From assembly GCF_019710575.1 (NCBI RefSeq), contig NZ_JAHWFK010000062.1, positions 22,596 through 86,595 of the forward strand: a stretch of 64,000 bases of DNA, read 5' to 3'. Source of the stretch: Paractinoplanes polyasparticus (GTDB lineage: Bacteria; Actinomycetota; Actinomycetes; Mycobacteriales; Micromonosporaceae). Of this stretch, positions 26,499 through 35,049 are shown piece after piece. Every line of letters starts with the position of its first letter. The stretch's first letter is position 1. The notes under the pieces are model-generated. The model was not told the origin of the DNA. It saw only the letters and a program-made list of their open reading frames with translations, and did not search any database. Made by a program: the position numbers and the translations under genes.

Positions 26499-27035
26499 AT
26501 GAGCCGAGACCGTGGCAGCAGCCCCGCCCGCAGCCGGTGCCCTTGCCGGGCGGGGGTGAAGAAGAGCAACACGGTCGCGGTCATCGCTCTCGGTGCTATC
26601 GCCTTGTCGGTGCTGGTGTGCGGTGGCGTGTTCGTCGGTCAGGTCGTCACCGGCGGTCCCGAGCCGACAGCCACCACCGCAGCACCGCGTAACCTCGCTG
26701 CCCCGCCGACCGCGGAAGCCACCCCACCGACGACCGAACCGGTCCCGGACGCTGTTGCGACCACTGCCGAACCGCCGGCGACACCCAGCGCGACCCCGAG
26801 CTCGAGACCGGCGCCGACCACAGCCAAGCCGACGGTGAAGCCAAGGACGAAGAAGCCCAAGCCGCGGCCGACCACAACGACACCACAACCGCGCCCGACG
26901 ACCAAAGCACCGACATCGGTGTACTACAAGAACTGCACAGCCGTACGGAAGGCGGGCGCTGACCCGATCTACCGCGGCGATCCCGGCTACGGGCGGCACC
27001 TCGACCGTGACGGCGACGGGGTCGGCTGCGAGTAG
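26499..27035 (+). CDS. Excalibur-domain membrane protein with N-terminal frameshift
   Basis: The protein has a membrane segment (NTVAVIALGAIALSVLVCGG) and a long Pro/Thr/Lys-rich linker. Its C-terminal Excalibur calcium-binding motif (YKNCTAVRKAGADP ... HLDRDGDGVGCE) has the D-x-D-x-D-G-x-x-C-E signature. The annotated N terminus is Arg/Cys-rich and unnatural. A neighbouring frame from a GTG at 26492 reads TNEPRPWQQPRPQPVPLPG, a typical Pro-rich cytoplasmic start. A one-base indel in the G5 tract at 26552-26556 would join it to KKSNTVAVI. Surface or envelope location is likely. Confidence 0.75.
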   Translation: MSRDRGSSPARSRCPCRAGVKKSNTVAVIALGAIALSVLVCGGVFVGQVVTGGPEPTATTAAPRNLAAPPTAEATPPTTEPVPDAVATTAEPPATPSATPSSRPAPTTAKPTVKPRTKKPKPRPTTTTPQPRPTTKAPTSVYYKNCTAVRKAGADPIYRGDPGYGRHLDRDGDGVGCE

Positions 27036-27272
27036 GAACGCGCTGCCGGGATCGGGTGCCCGGCAGGCTGGGTGAGTAATGACCTTCAGTGACTCATGGC
27101 TGCCGGCCCGCCGGGCTACCCGTCCCCCGTCAACGGTGCAAGGTGCGCTGGTCAGGGGCAAGGTGGCGGGGCGAACTACAGTCTTGTTCTTCGCGGGTCT
27201 TTGTCCGGTTACTGCCATCGACCGTCCCGATACCCGAGTTGCTTGCGTCGTACATGCGTTCTAGCTTGCGGT

Positions 27273-27515
27273 ATGGCGGAGCGGGTCGAGCACCACTTCA
27301 ACAGGCGCTACCACGCTGCCCGGCGCGACATCTACCTACTCCGCACCGAGACCGGCTGGCAGGTTGTCGGCCGTGTCGGCGGCTCCGGCGGCCGAGAAGT
27401 CACCCATTACTTCGACGACGAGGACGACGCCCGCGCGATGATCCAGCGGATGCGCTCCACAGCACCGGCGGGTGAAGACAACTGGGCGCTGATGCCGACG
27501 CGACCGGCTCGATGA
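27273..27515 (+). CDS. small hypothetical protein
   Basis: This encodes 80 residues, MAERVEHHFNRRYHAARRDI and onwards. It has an alternating strand pattern (YLLRTETGWQVVGRVGGSGG, EVTHYFDDEDDARAMIQRM) that reads like a compact alpha/beta protein. Codon third positions are G/C-rich. No ribosome site better than a weak purine run was found. No family assigned. Confidence 0.5.
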   Translation: MAERVEHHFNRRYHAARRDIYLLRTETGWQVVGRVGGSGGREVTHYFDDEDDARAMIQRMRSTAPAGEDNWALMPTRPAR

Positions 27516-27679
27516 CCGGCATGGGCCGGGCGACCGTCACATCGATCACGCTCGCCGCACCAGACCGTAGACCAGTCGAGCGCTGACCGTGTGTTGCCGC
27601 TAGCTCAGGACAGCCATGGAAGAGGGCGCGTGGGCGGGACGGACCTTGTCGGGCTCGGTCCCAGCCCACGGCTGGTGTC

Positions 27680-28306
27680 TCAGGTCTTCTTCTGGCGGCC
27701 GACGGGGATGTCGAATCCCTGTTCGCGTAGCTGGTTCGCCCAGTTGCCGATGGTGCCGATCGACTTGTCGTACTTCTCGGCGAGGGCTTTGAACGAGCCG
27801 GCGGCGGTGAGATCGGCAAGGAACTGCTCACCGCTGGGCCTCTCGCCGCGGCGCCCCGGTGCTGCCGGCGCCGGCGTCGCGGTCACCGAAGCCCTCGCTG
27901 CCTTGGCGGCGCGCCGGCCGGTCGCCTGCGCGGACCGGCCGCGCTTGGGCCGTGGGGTTGGCGCCGGTTCGGCCACTGGCCCAGGCTGTAGCTCGACGGC
28001 GGCCTGTGGTTCAGCCGCGGCCACAGGTTCGAGGGCGGGCGCCGGTGGCGCTGAAGTCGCCACGTCCGGGACGGCCGGTTCGTGCTGGGCGGCACCGTCG
28101 GTGACGCTATCCGGGGAGTCGGTTGCCTCCGGCTCGTCCGCGGCCAGCGTTCCTGGTACGGCCGGCTCGTCTACGGCCAGGGCAACGCTGTCGGCGTCCG
28201 CGAGCGCCGCCGACAACCAGGCCATGACGCGTTGTTGCGCACTCGGCTCGAGCGGGGACAGCAGCTCGTAGGCGACCTGCATCGCCTGGAGTTCTCGGAA
28301 AGCCAT
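27680..28306 (-). CDS. HTH DNA-binding protein with Ala/Pro-rich linker
   Basis: The 208-residue product begins MAFRELQAMQVAYELLSPLE, with a helical first 40 residues. A long Ala/Pro/Glu-rich linker and a basic patch (PRPKRGRSAQATGRRAAKAA) follow. The C-terminal domain reads SGEQFLADLTAAGSFKALAE then KYDKSIGTIGNWANQLREQG, a helix-turn-helix-like DNA-binding module. The ATG at 28306 is chosen because AAGGTGGAGAAGG precedes it; an upstream in-frame start at 28411 has none. The basic Ala/Pro linker recalls nucleoid-associated actinobacterial proteins, but the function is unknown. Confidence 0.65.
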   Translation of the reverse strand: MAFRELQAMQVAYELLSPLEPSAQQRVMAWLSAALADADSVALAVDEPAVPGTLAADEPEATDSPDSVTDGAAQHEPAVPDVATSAPPAPALEPVAAAEPQAAVELQPGPVAEPAPTPRPKRGRSAQATGRRAAKAARASVTATPAPAAPGRRGERPSGEQFLADLTAAGSFKALAEKYDKSIGTIGNWANQLREQGFDIPVGRQKKT

Positions 28307-28839
28307 ACCTTCTCCACCTTCAAAAATTTGCGGCCGGGGAAACGGCGGCATCGTAGAAGCCGCGCGCGAGAAGCATGGAACGCGGATGACCAGCGCGATC
28401 ACGCCTCGCATGGATGATCACATATACCGCCGAGCGGGCGCCTACCTGGGCGCACCACCCGCGGCATGCGGGCGAACCGGCAGGCGTGCACTCGATCGCC
28501 TACCTGCCTTATCGCGACTGGGCGCCACGCAACGACGAAGCAGCGCATGCACCCGGCAGCACCGTACCGTCGAAAGCGGCCACATCATCTGCGCGCGGCT
28601 ATAGCGGCCAGTGGCCGGTGCCCGCACACTGACCGGCATGGCGCAGACGAGCCCCCACCTGCCTAGACGAATAGTGCCAACGGTGGATGTCGGCCGCGGG
28701 CGGTGCAATCCGCGACGCCGACGGCAGTCGGCGCAACAACGACCCGCAATGACCGGGGGAACGAGGCCAGCCTTCCTAGATGAAGCCGCTACGTCCGGCC
28801 GTTGATCGGATCGGTGATGGCCGGGTGATGGCCTTGTGG
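28307..28839. other. intergenic stretch without a supported gene
   Basis: Short frames on both strands lack ribosome sites and natural composition. The promoter of the minus-strand HTH gene should be near 28320-28380. Nothing else was seen. Confidence 0.4.
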
Positions 28840-29214
28840 CTACCGGCTCAGGTGTTCGTTCAGCATCTTCCAGACGCCGTTGCGTTTGGTCACGACATTT
28901 GTGCCTCGTCCTTGGCCTGAGGTCGGTTTGCCGTCAACGGTGCCGTTCCAGCGGAAGCGGTACCGGCACACTGCGAGATCATCGGCGATAGCGATCCATT
29001 CGAGCTCTTCGAGTTGGTACACCTCGTCAAAGATCGTGGCGAAGGTACGCTCGACTGCGGCTTTGATCGCGTCGATGCCGTGGTAGGAGCCCTCGGTAAA
29101 CCAGTAGGTCGCGCCGTCGGCGATCAGCGGTGCCAGTTCGTCGAAGTCGTGACGGTTGGTCGTTCGCTCGTACTGGTACATGAATGCGGTGAGCTCGGCG
29201 TGTGGGTCCGCCAC
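28840..29214 (-). CDS. SnoaL/NTF2-like protein
   Basis: The 124-residue protein (GTG start) reads ADPHAELTAFMYQYERTTNR, DFDELAPLIADGATYWFTEG, IDAIKAAVERTFATI and CRYRFRWNGTVDGKPTSGQG, ending WKMLNEHLSR. This is the alpha+beta barrel pattern of SnoaL-like/NTF2 fold proteins, which bind small hydrophobic ligands or catalyse simple aldol or isomerase steps. The GTG at 29214 has AGAGAGG upstream; the longer frame to 29355 has an unnatural N terminus. It is a single gene with no obvious partner. Confidence 0.75.
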   Translation of the reverse strand: MADPHAELTAFMYQYERTTNRHDFDELAPLIADGATYWFTEGSYHGIDAIKAAVERTFATIFDEVYQLEELEWIAIADDLAVCRYRFRWNGTVDGKPTSGQGRGTNVVTKRNGVWKMLNEHLSR

Positions 29215-29998
29215 GTATCGGATCCTCTCTTGTAGCCGGGCAGGTGGCTGGACTGCGTGGTGTGAGCCGCCGTTAGCGATCATGGCTGGTGTCGGCGGGA
29301 ACAAGGCGGCCGTCCCCACCGCGCTCGCCGATGCCTGACCGTGGTGCCGCCACATCGAACACGTGCGAACACCCGGCCCTCGGTCCGGCTCGCTGCCGGC
29401 AGGGCACGCAGCTGCGGCGCCCTAGTTTAGGCGCGCTTTGGCGAGTGGTCCCAGGTCGTCGCTCTGCCGCTTGCATACAGCCTCGATCACGGCGTCCACC
29501 TGCTGGCTGGCAAGAATGACAGCCACAGGTCCGCCCCAAGGCAAGGGCAATGCAAAACCCCGGCGGCGTGCCCTCGCAGGCAGAGGCGGACCGGGGTCTT
29601 CGCAGTAACTATAGCGTGCCTTGACGACGAGAGGGAGACCGGGCGCGAAGCCCAACCGGCCTAACTGGCCAACGACGCGCTTGCTGATCGGGTTCACCGC
29701 ACAGGCGGCGCATGTCGACGATGTCGTGGCTCAGTCATTCATGACGTTCTGGCTGTTCGGCCGACGGTTGATCATCGATGGGCGCGGGTCGGTCTCGGCG
29801 TCCCTTCAGGAGTTGATCCACCCCTTCGCCGGCGGCTGGCCTCCGTCGGGTGGCCGACGCACCTTCGGCGCATGGTCCGCCTGGTCACCGGGCGCGGCGG
29901 CGACACCATCACAGATGGCCGCCCCTGGTCGCCCGTTGGTGGGCAAGGGCCTCTCCTGCGCCGCACGGAAAGAGGCCGAGACTCGGCGGAAGTCGGTC
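29215..29998. other. intergenic stretch without a supported gene
   Basis: A minus-strand frame ending at 29422 has a protein-like C-terminal 30 residues (VAVILASQQVDAVIEAV) but no ribosome site and a poor N terminus, so it may be a relic. A hairpin ACCCCGG (29557-29563) / CCGGGGT (29591-29597) lies inside it. Nothing else was supported. Confidence 0.35.
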
Positions 29999-30856
29999 TC
30001 AGGGGTTGTCGACGAGTTGCTGTGCCCGGCGAAGATTGCGCAGGCGGGCTTCGTACTGCGGGTCGTCGGTGTCGGTCAGTTCCACAATCGTGCGGTAGGA
30101 GTCGAGCGCCGCCGCGAGATCTGCCGACCCTGGATCGACCTCGTCCCGAGTTACCAGCATCGGGCCCAGCAGCAGGTGCGCCCGCCTGACGATGTCGCGG
30201 TCGTCCGGCGCCACGGAGATCGCCTGTCGGGTCAGGTCAATGGCGGTATTCAAGTCCTTGAGCGCACCGTGGGACTCGTCGAACTCATAGCGCGCGTCCA
30301 GCGCGGCGGCGAGGTCGAGCAGCCGCGTCGGATAGTTCGGCACGTCGGGGCCGGCCAGGTCGATCAGGCGGCGGAAGGCGTGCACGAACGTCTCCGCCAG
30401 CCCCCGGCTGGGGGTACGCCGCCATGCGGCTCGGACAGCGGAGGCGTGGCCCTGCATCGCACGCAGCAGCGCCGTGCCGAGGTCGGTGGCCGGCCCGCGA
30501 CTCAAGATCTCCTGACGAGTCTGGGGTGTGGCAGTGCGGGGGTCGATCACATAGCCGAGCACTTGCAGTGCGCCGCAGGCGTGGAGTTCCTCGACCGGGT
30601 GGCCGAGGCCCATCGCCCGGATTCTGTGCACCAACGCGACGTCGTTGATGACGCTCGCAGCCAGAGCGCCGGGCCCCGCCTCCGCAGCGCGCACTATCTG
30701 ATCCAGGACATCGGATACGTCAGCCAGGACGGCATCGGTCAGCATCGCACCGGCGTCCTCATACTGAACAGCACGATGTATCTGTTCACGCAGCCGCTTG
30801 ACCGCCGACGACACCTTCTCTGAGTCGCGTCTGCGCGCACGCCGCCAAGCCACCAT
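29999..30856 (-). CDS. hypothetical TPR-like protein
   Basis: The 285-residue product from MVAWRRARRRDSEKVSSAVK is helical throughout. Its last 120 residues (YPTRLLDLAAALDARYEFDE ... ALKDLNTAIDLTRQAISVAP ... DLAAALDSYRTIVELTDTDD) form TPR-like units of the CHAT-associated actinobacterial type. The start at 30856 has GGACGGG upstream; an earlier start at 30952 gives an unlikely Arg/Gly N terminus. No catalytic domain is attached. A signalling or scaffold role is inference. Confidence 0.6.
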   Translation of the reverse strand: MVAWRRARRRDSEKVSSAVKRLREQIHRAVQYEDAGAMLTDAVLADVSDVLDQIVRAAEAGPGALAASVINDVALVHRIRAMGLGHPVEELHACGALQVLGYVIDPRTATPQTRQEILSRGPATDLGTALLRAMQGHASAVRAAWRRTPSRGLAETFVHAFRRLIDLAGPDVPNYPTRLLDLAAALDARYEFDESHGALKDLNTAIDLTRQAISVAPDDRDIVRRAHLLLGPMLVTRDEVDPGSADLAAALDSYRTIVELTDTDDPQYEARLRNLRRAQQLVDNP

Positions 30857-31259
30857 CCATCCCGTCCTACCGGAACGTCCCCCCACTGTCGACCCCGCCC
30901 GCCAGAGGCTTCCTGCCACCAGGTCTCGGTGTCGTGTCACGCACCGCGCCAACCCGCCAGGACTTCGAGGGCACCAGCATCACCGAGTCGCTGCCGGATC
31001 CTGCAGCCCCGAGGCCGATCCGAAAGCGGATCGGGCCCTATGGCGTCCCGGACGCCGATCATCGGCAGCCACGCGTACACGGCGCCCCCCAGTTGGCGCC
31101 GAGCAGGAGGAACTCGGTGCTGTGGATAGCGGCCGCGGCGGTGGCTGCCCGATGTGCGCCTGATTGAGCGCAGCGCGAGGCCCGCCGGGGATCAGGAAAG
31201 AGGACGTCGGCACCGCGAACCTCAGCCGCGGCCGTAGCCCGGAGATCCTCCTATGGATT
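30857..31259. other. intergenic stretch upstream of the TPR gene, ending at IS110
   Basis: No convincing gene was found. The stretch carries the upstream region of the minus-strand TPR gene and, near 31200-31259, one end of the second IS110 element, whose exact boundary I cannot place. Confidence 0.35.
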
Positions 31260-32330
31260 TCAAGCGGCTAGTGCAAGATTGTTTGCTGTGATGATCTGGT
31301 GGAGTTCGCGGGCGACGTAGCGTTTGAGGCAGCGGATGATTTCTTTCTTGGACATGCCTTCTTTGGTGCGGCGTTGCATGTAGTCGCGGGTGCGGGGGTC
31401 CCAGCGCAGGCGGCAGAGCACGACGTGGTAGAGCGCGGCGTTGGCCTGCCGGTCGCCGCCGCGGTTGAGGCGGTGCCGGGTGGTCTTGCCGGAGCTGGCG
31501 GGGATCGGGGCGACGCGGCAGAGCATGGCGAACGCCGCCTCGGAGGCGAGCCGGTCGTGATTCTCGCCGGCGCTGACCAGCAGCTGCCCGGCCGTGTCAG
31601 CGCCGACGCCGTGGGCGGCCAGCAGGCGGGGGTTGATCGCGGCGACGAGAGGTTCGAGCAGTTCGTCGAGGTCGGCGATTTCGGTGGACAGTTGCTGGTG
31701 GCGACGGGCCAGACTGCGCAGGGCGAGCTTGACTGCGGTGGCCGGGGTGGCCGTGTCGGTGCGGTCTGGTCGCAGGTTCGCGCAGGTGGAGATCAGCTTC
31801 GTGGCGCTCAGGCCGCGTAGTGGAGCGCGTAATTGGTCGGGGGCGGTGACGATCAGGGTCTTCATCTGGCGTTGTGCGTCGGCGCGCTGCTCGACCGCGC
31901 TGCGCCGGGCCACACGTAGGTTGCGTAACGCTTCGACGCGGCCGTCACGCTGCTTGGGGATGCCGGTGCGTTGCCCGGCTAGGGCGGCCCGGGCGGCCTG
32001 GGTGGCGTCGATCGGGTCGGACTTGCCCTGGAAGCGGCGGGTCTTGCGGTCCGGCCGGTCGACCTCGATCACGTCGACGTGCTCGTCGCGTAACACGTGG
32101 GCGAGTCCTGCACCGTAGGCGCCGGTGCCCTCGACCCCGACCCGGCTCAGCCGGCCATGCCCGCGCATCCAGGCCAGCAGGGCGGTGTAGCCCGAGGCCG
32201 TGGCGGGAAACTGCTCGGTACCTAACACCCGCCCGACCAGGTCGATCACCGCTGCGGTGTGGGTATCCAGGTGAGTGTCGACGCCGCCGAAGACCTCGAT
32301 CGCGGCGTCGTCGGGTGTAATAGCAAGCAT
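31260..32330 (-). CDS. IS110-family transposase
   Basis: The 356-residue protein starts MLAITPDDAAIEVFGGVDTH. It has the DEDD-type N-terminal domain (FGGVDTHLDTHTAAVIDLVG, VGVEGTGAYGAGL, GKSDPIDATQAARAAL). The transposase_20 C-terminal domain includes LAAHGVGADTAGQLLVSAGE, ASEAAFAMLCRVAPIPASSG and HRLNRGGDRQANAALYHV. The conserved SSG carries the likely catalytic serine. AGGACGAC precedes the ATG at 32330. It is a different IS110 subgroup from the one at 19861. The 3' end reaches the non-coding end near 31200. Confidence 0.93.
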   Translation of the reverse strand: MLAITPDDAAIEVFGGVDTHLDTHTAAVIDLVGRVLGTEQFPATASGYTALLAWMRGHGRLSRVGVEGTGAYGAGLAHVLRDEHVDVIEVDRPDRKTRRFQGKSDPIDATQAARAALAGQRTGIPKQRDGRVEALRNLRVARRSAVEQRADAQRQMKTLIVTAPDQLRAPLRGLSATKLISTCANLRPDRTDTATPATAVKLALRSLARRHQQLSTEIADLDELLEPLVAAINPRLLAAHGVGADTAGQLLVSAGENHDRLASEAAFAMLCRVAPIPASSGKTTRHRLNRGGDRQANAALYHVVLCRLRWDPRTRDYMQRRTKEGMSKKEIIRCLKRYVARELHQIITANNLALAA

Positions 32331-32555
32331 GTCGTCCTGTCGTTCGTAACTGGGTGCAGGGCGGCACGCACTAGCCGGGCAACGCGGACAAGACAGAGAT
32401 GGGGCCTCTGGCCAGGCTCCTATGAAGTCACAACGCCACGTCCAGTGAGTGCACGAGCACCTCCCGACCGGAGCCGACAAATCTCGTTGAGGACCCGAAG
32501 TCAGTCAGTTGGTGGGTCAGACCCCGGCTGGAGGTGCTCACCAACATCATCTCTG
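32331..32555. other. non-coding IS110 end, candidate bridge-RNA region
   Basis: This is the upstream non-coding end of the minus-strand IS110 transposase. It contains GAGCACCTCC at 32455-32464, inverted as GGAGGTGCTC at 32530-32539. The pair could belong to the element's structured RNA. The neighbouring small gene stops at 32556, so the insertion lies close to its 3' end. Confidence 0.4.
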
Positions 32556-32729
32556 TCAGTCGGCGCGTCCAGGCGGTCCTGAGCCGATGTTGGGTCGGGG
32601 CCGTTCGACCTGGCCGATCAATTGCTGGCGGTACGGCTCCAGGGCGTCCCGCAATGCGAGCTGACACAGCTGGTCCAGGGTGGTGCCGCGCAGATCGGCG
32701 AGATCTGTTTCCCTCGGGTCCGTGTTCAT
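32556..32729 (-). CDS. small hypothetical protein, last gene of a coupled trio
   Basis: This encodes 57 residues, MNTDPRETDLADLRGTTLDQ then LCQLALRDALEPYRQQLIGQ. It is helical and acidic at the start. It overlaps the preceding gene by four bases (ATGA), and third codon positions are mostly G/C. The sequence resembles short FxSxx-like or regulatory peptides only in size. The stop lies beside the IS110 end, so the natural C terminus may have been replaced. Confidence 0.55.
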   Translation of the reverse strand: MNTDPRETDLADLRGTTLDQLCQLALRDALEPYRQQLIGQVERPRPNIGSGPPGRAD

Positions 32730-33166
32730 GGCGTCACCAGGTCAAGGGGATGGTGACGCCACAGGGGATGGGCGGGTGGGTGGGCGTCGTCGGTGAGGCT
32801 CCGCCGGTCAGTGATGGTCATCGGGATGCGCTCCGATTCGGTGGTTGGTGCGACGGGCGCGCGCCGGCATTCAGGGGCTCGCCGGTGGTGGCCGTGTTGT
32901 GGTGCCAGGGGTGCAGGATCCCGGCGGGGATCAGTTGTATGGGCGGGCCGGTGTGGTGGTAGCACGGCATCGACCAGCGCCGCATCGGGGATGTGCGCGG
33001 TTGCCGGGTCCAGCGGTTCCAGCAGATCAGCCAGCGCGTACAGCGCGTTGTCGCCTGCCTCGGTCTGCGGGCGTGCCGCCTCGGTGGTCTCCCGCAGCGT
33101 CAGCCACCAACCACCGTCGCGGGGCAAACCGCCTTGCGCCGCCGCGGCGCGTGATGGCGCGCTCAT
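32726..33166 (-). CDS. hypothetical protein, middle gene of a coupled trio
   Basis: This encodes 146 residues: MSAPSRAAAAQGGLPRDGGW, then TLRETTEAARPQTEAGDNAL and YALADLLEPLDPATAHIPDA. A His/Pro/Arg-rich second half follows. ATGA overlaps join it to the genes on both sides. The first 70 residues look like a folded helical piece. The rest has low complexity and may be out of its natural frame after about residue 75. No family recognised. Confidence 0.5.
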   Translation of the reverse strand: MSAPSRAAAAQGGLPRDGGWWLTLRETTEAARPQTEAGDNALYALADLLEPLDPATAHIPDAALVDAVLPPHRPAHTTDPRRDPAPLAPQHGHHRRAPECRRAPVAPTTESERIPMTITDRRSLTDDAHPPAHPLWRHHPLDLVTP

Positions 33167-33888
33167 CGCCGTGCCTCGTGCTGGTCGGCCGTGAGGATGG
33201 CATTGAGGTGCTGCCGCCAGAAGGACAGTCGCTGCTCGGCGTTGCCGGGACCGGGTATGCGCTGTTCGCAGCCTTGCCGGGGGTGGCTGATCTCGATGGC
33301 GGTCAAGTCTTCGGCGATATCGACCAGGTCCGTGCCCAGGAAGCTGAACTGTTCCCGGTGGCGGTACAGCATCCGCACGGCGGTGCGGGCCATCCCGCAA
33401 CCGGCGAACAGGCGTGCCTGCGCGAGCAGGACGATCAACTGGGGCAGGCGATCCGAACCGGCCCGGTCGCGTACCGCTGCCGCCATCTGCCGGTGGGCGT
33501 CGGCGCATTGACCGTCGGCGTGTAACGCCAGGGCGAGGCTGTGCCGGGTGCTCATGGACCTCTCACCGCTGGCCTCGACGGCGTGCAGCCGGGCGGCGCA
33601 GACGGTGACCGCGTCGACGGTCAGTCCTTGGCTGCTGAGCACCTGCTGATAGCAGCTGCTGATCATGATGGCGTCGGGGTCGGTGGGTACGCGCAGCTGG
33701 TTCACTGCCTGGTACGCCCACCGCGCCCACAGCAGCCGAGTTTCGTCGTCGTGGTGCTCGTCGCTGGCGTACGCGATCGCGGCCAGGGCGAGGTCGAGAT
33801 CGGCGGGGGTGGTGATCGGGTCGAGCGGGGCGAACAGAGCACTCAGCTCCGCGCGTCGGCGGTGCGGATCGAATGTCGGGAAGGGCAT
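33163..33888 (-). CDS. TPR-like helical protein, paralogue of the 35050 gene
   Basis: This encodes 241 residues from MPFPTFDPHRRRAELSALFA, with GAAGGA before the ATG. It is all-helical with TPR-like pairs (LLWARWAYQAVNQLRVPTDP, AVTVCAARLHAVEASGERSM, SLALALHADGQCADAHRQMA, IVLLAQARLFAGCGMARTAV). It has the same length and layout as the protein encoded at 35050-35811, and both carry LW.RWAY.A-type and ADL/ADG.C..A motifs, so they are paralogues. It overlaps the next gene by ATGA. Confidence 0.65.
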   Translation of the reverse strand: MPFPTFDPHRRRAELSALFAPLDPITTPADLDLALAAIAYASDEHHDDETRLLWARWAYQAVNQLRVPTDPDAIMISSCYQQVLSSQGLTVDAVTVCAARLHAVEASGERSMSTRHSLALALHADGQCADAHRQMAAAVRDRAGSDRLPQLIVLLAQARLFAGCGMARTAVRMLYRHREQFSFLGTDLVDIAEDLTAIEISHPRQGCEQRIPGPGNAEQRLSFWRQHLNAILTADQHEARR

Positions 33889-33999
33889 AGGGATTCCTTC
33901 GCGAGGGCAGCTCGGGGCCGTTTCTCCCGCCAGGTGAAAGCGGCCCCGTGCTGGAGTCATCGGCGTGTACTGCGGCACGAGCCGCAGCTGTGGACGCAG

Positions 34000-34016
34000 T
34001 GATGCCGGCGGCATCA
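34000..34016. promoter_or_regulatory. palindrome TGATGCC-GGC-GGCATCA, copy 1
   Basis: This 7-base inverted repeat around GGC lies between the methyltransferase stop (34042) and the TPR-like gene start (33888). The core GATGCCGGCGGCATC recurs exactly at 34914-34928 upstream of the methyltransferase start. Placement before successive genes suggests an operator or a processing/attenuation hairpin. Confidence 0.45.
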
Positions 34017-34041
34017 CCGCACCGTGGGGCCGAGGTGCTGG

Positions 34042-34875
34042 TTATCGGCGTCGGGCGACGGCTGCCCAGCACAGGGCCTGCTCGGCGGTGGCGCCGCCGG
34101 GTTCGGGCTGCACGTCGGGCCGCCAGTCGACGACGGAGACGATGCCCGGCTCGAGCAGGTCCAGGTCCAGCTCGGTGATCAGGGCAGCGATGTCGGCCTG
34201 GCTGCGGGCCCGGGTGGTGCCGTGCGCAGCGACATTGCCCAGTTCTTTCTCCAGCGCTGCGCGCTTCTTTGGGGGCAGGGGGTCGAGGGTGCCGTGGCTG
34301 AGCGCCAAAACGCTGCCCGGTGCCAACGCCTGGAGCAGGGTGCGCAGGGCTGCGCGTACGGCGGTGTCGTCGGGGAGGAAATGCAGGACGGCGATGCACG
34401 TCAGAGCCACCGGCTGGTCGAGGTCCAGGGTGGCGCGCAGCGCCGGATCGGTCAGGATGCGGTCGGGGTCGAGCAGGTCGGCCTCGATGTACGCGGTCTT
34501 GCCTTGCGGGCTGCTGGTGAGTAAAGCGCGGGCATGCACCATGACATGCGGGTCGTTGTCGACGTAGACGATGGAGGAAGCAGGGGCAACAGACTGGGCG
34601 ACCTCGTGGGTGTTGTTGGCGGTGGGCAGGCCCGGACCGATGTCGAGGAACTGGGTGATCGCGTACTCGGTGGCGAGCACCCGCACGACCCGCTGCAGGA
34701 ACGAGCGGTTTTGCCGGGCTGCGGTAGTGATGTGGGGGTTGACCCTGAGCAGCTTTTCGGCGGACTCCCGGTCGGCGGCGAAGTTGTCTTTGCCGCCAAG
34801 GAGATAGTTGTAGCGGCGGGCCGGGTGCGCTCTGCTGGTGTCGATCCCGCCGTTCCCGGGGGTGCTGTCGCTCAT
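34042..34875 (-). CDS. SAM-dependent methyltransferase, SAV2177/DUF574 family
   Basis: The 277-residue protein begins with the family hallmark DTSRAHPARRYNYLLGGKDN near residues 12-31. It continues with a Rossmann-type SAM site QFLDIGPGLPTANNTHEVA and IVYVDNDPHVMVHARALL, then DLDQPVALTCIAVLHFLPDD. Members of this actinomycete-expanded family (Methyltransf_19) mostly lack known substrates and often sit beside small regulators. The gene lies between the two TPR-like paralogues in the minus-strand cluster. Start codon ATG 34875, with a weak GACAC-rich upstream. Confidence 0.92.
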   Translation of the reverse strand: MSDSTPGNGGIDTSRAHPARRYNYLLGGKDNFAADRESAEKLLRVNPHITTAARQNRSFLQRVVRVLATEYAITQFLDIGPGLPTANNTHEVAQSVAPASSIVYVDNDPHVMVHARALLTSSPQGKTAYIEADLLDPDRILTDPALRATLDLDQPVALTCIAVLHFLPDDTAVRAALRTLLQALAPGSVLALSHGTLDPLPPKKRAALEKELGNVAAHGTTRARSQADIAALITELDLDLLEPGIVSVVDWRPDVQPEPGGATAEQALCWAAVARRR

Positions 34876-34913
34876 GTCAGTGTCGTCCTGGTCGCTGGTG
34901 TGTGGAGGCGCGC

Positions 34914-34928
34914 GATGCCGGCGGCATC
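34914..34928. promoter_or_regulatory. palindrome GATGCC-GGC-GGCATC, copy 2
   Basis: This is an exact match to the core of the palindrome at 34000-34016. It sits 38 bases upstream of the methyltransferase start, in the 174-bp gap after the TPR-like gene. Confidence 0.45.
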
Positions 34929-35049
34929 AGTGCGGTGGTCAGATCGGGGGGCAGGTCACTGCGGTGAGCTGTCGGGTCCTGATGGAAGCCGCGATGCCGC
35001 GGCGCGCGGACGCAGGCCGATTGACGTCGCAGGCGAACCCGGGCGGGGG

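Noticed and set aside
28414..28632. A 72-residue plus-strand frame downstream of the HTH gene
   Set aside because: It has no ribosome site, shows mixed codon use, and several overlapping frames of equal quality are present.
32726..33508. A 260-residue minus-strand frame
   Set aside because: Its first 114 residues are a shadow of the TPR-like gene. The ATGA-coupled start at 33166 is preferred.
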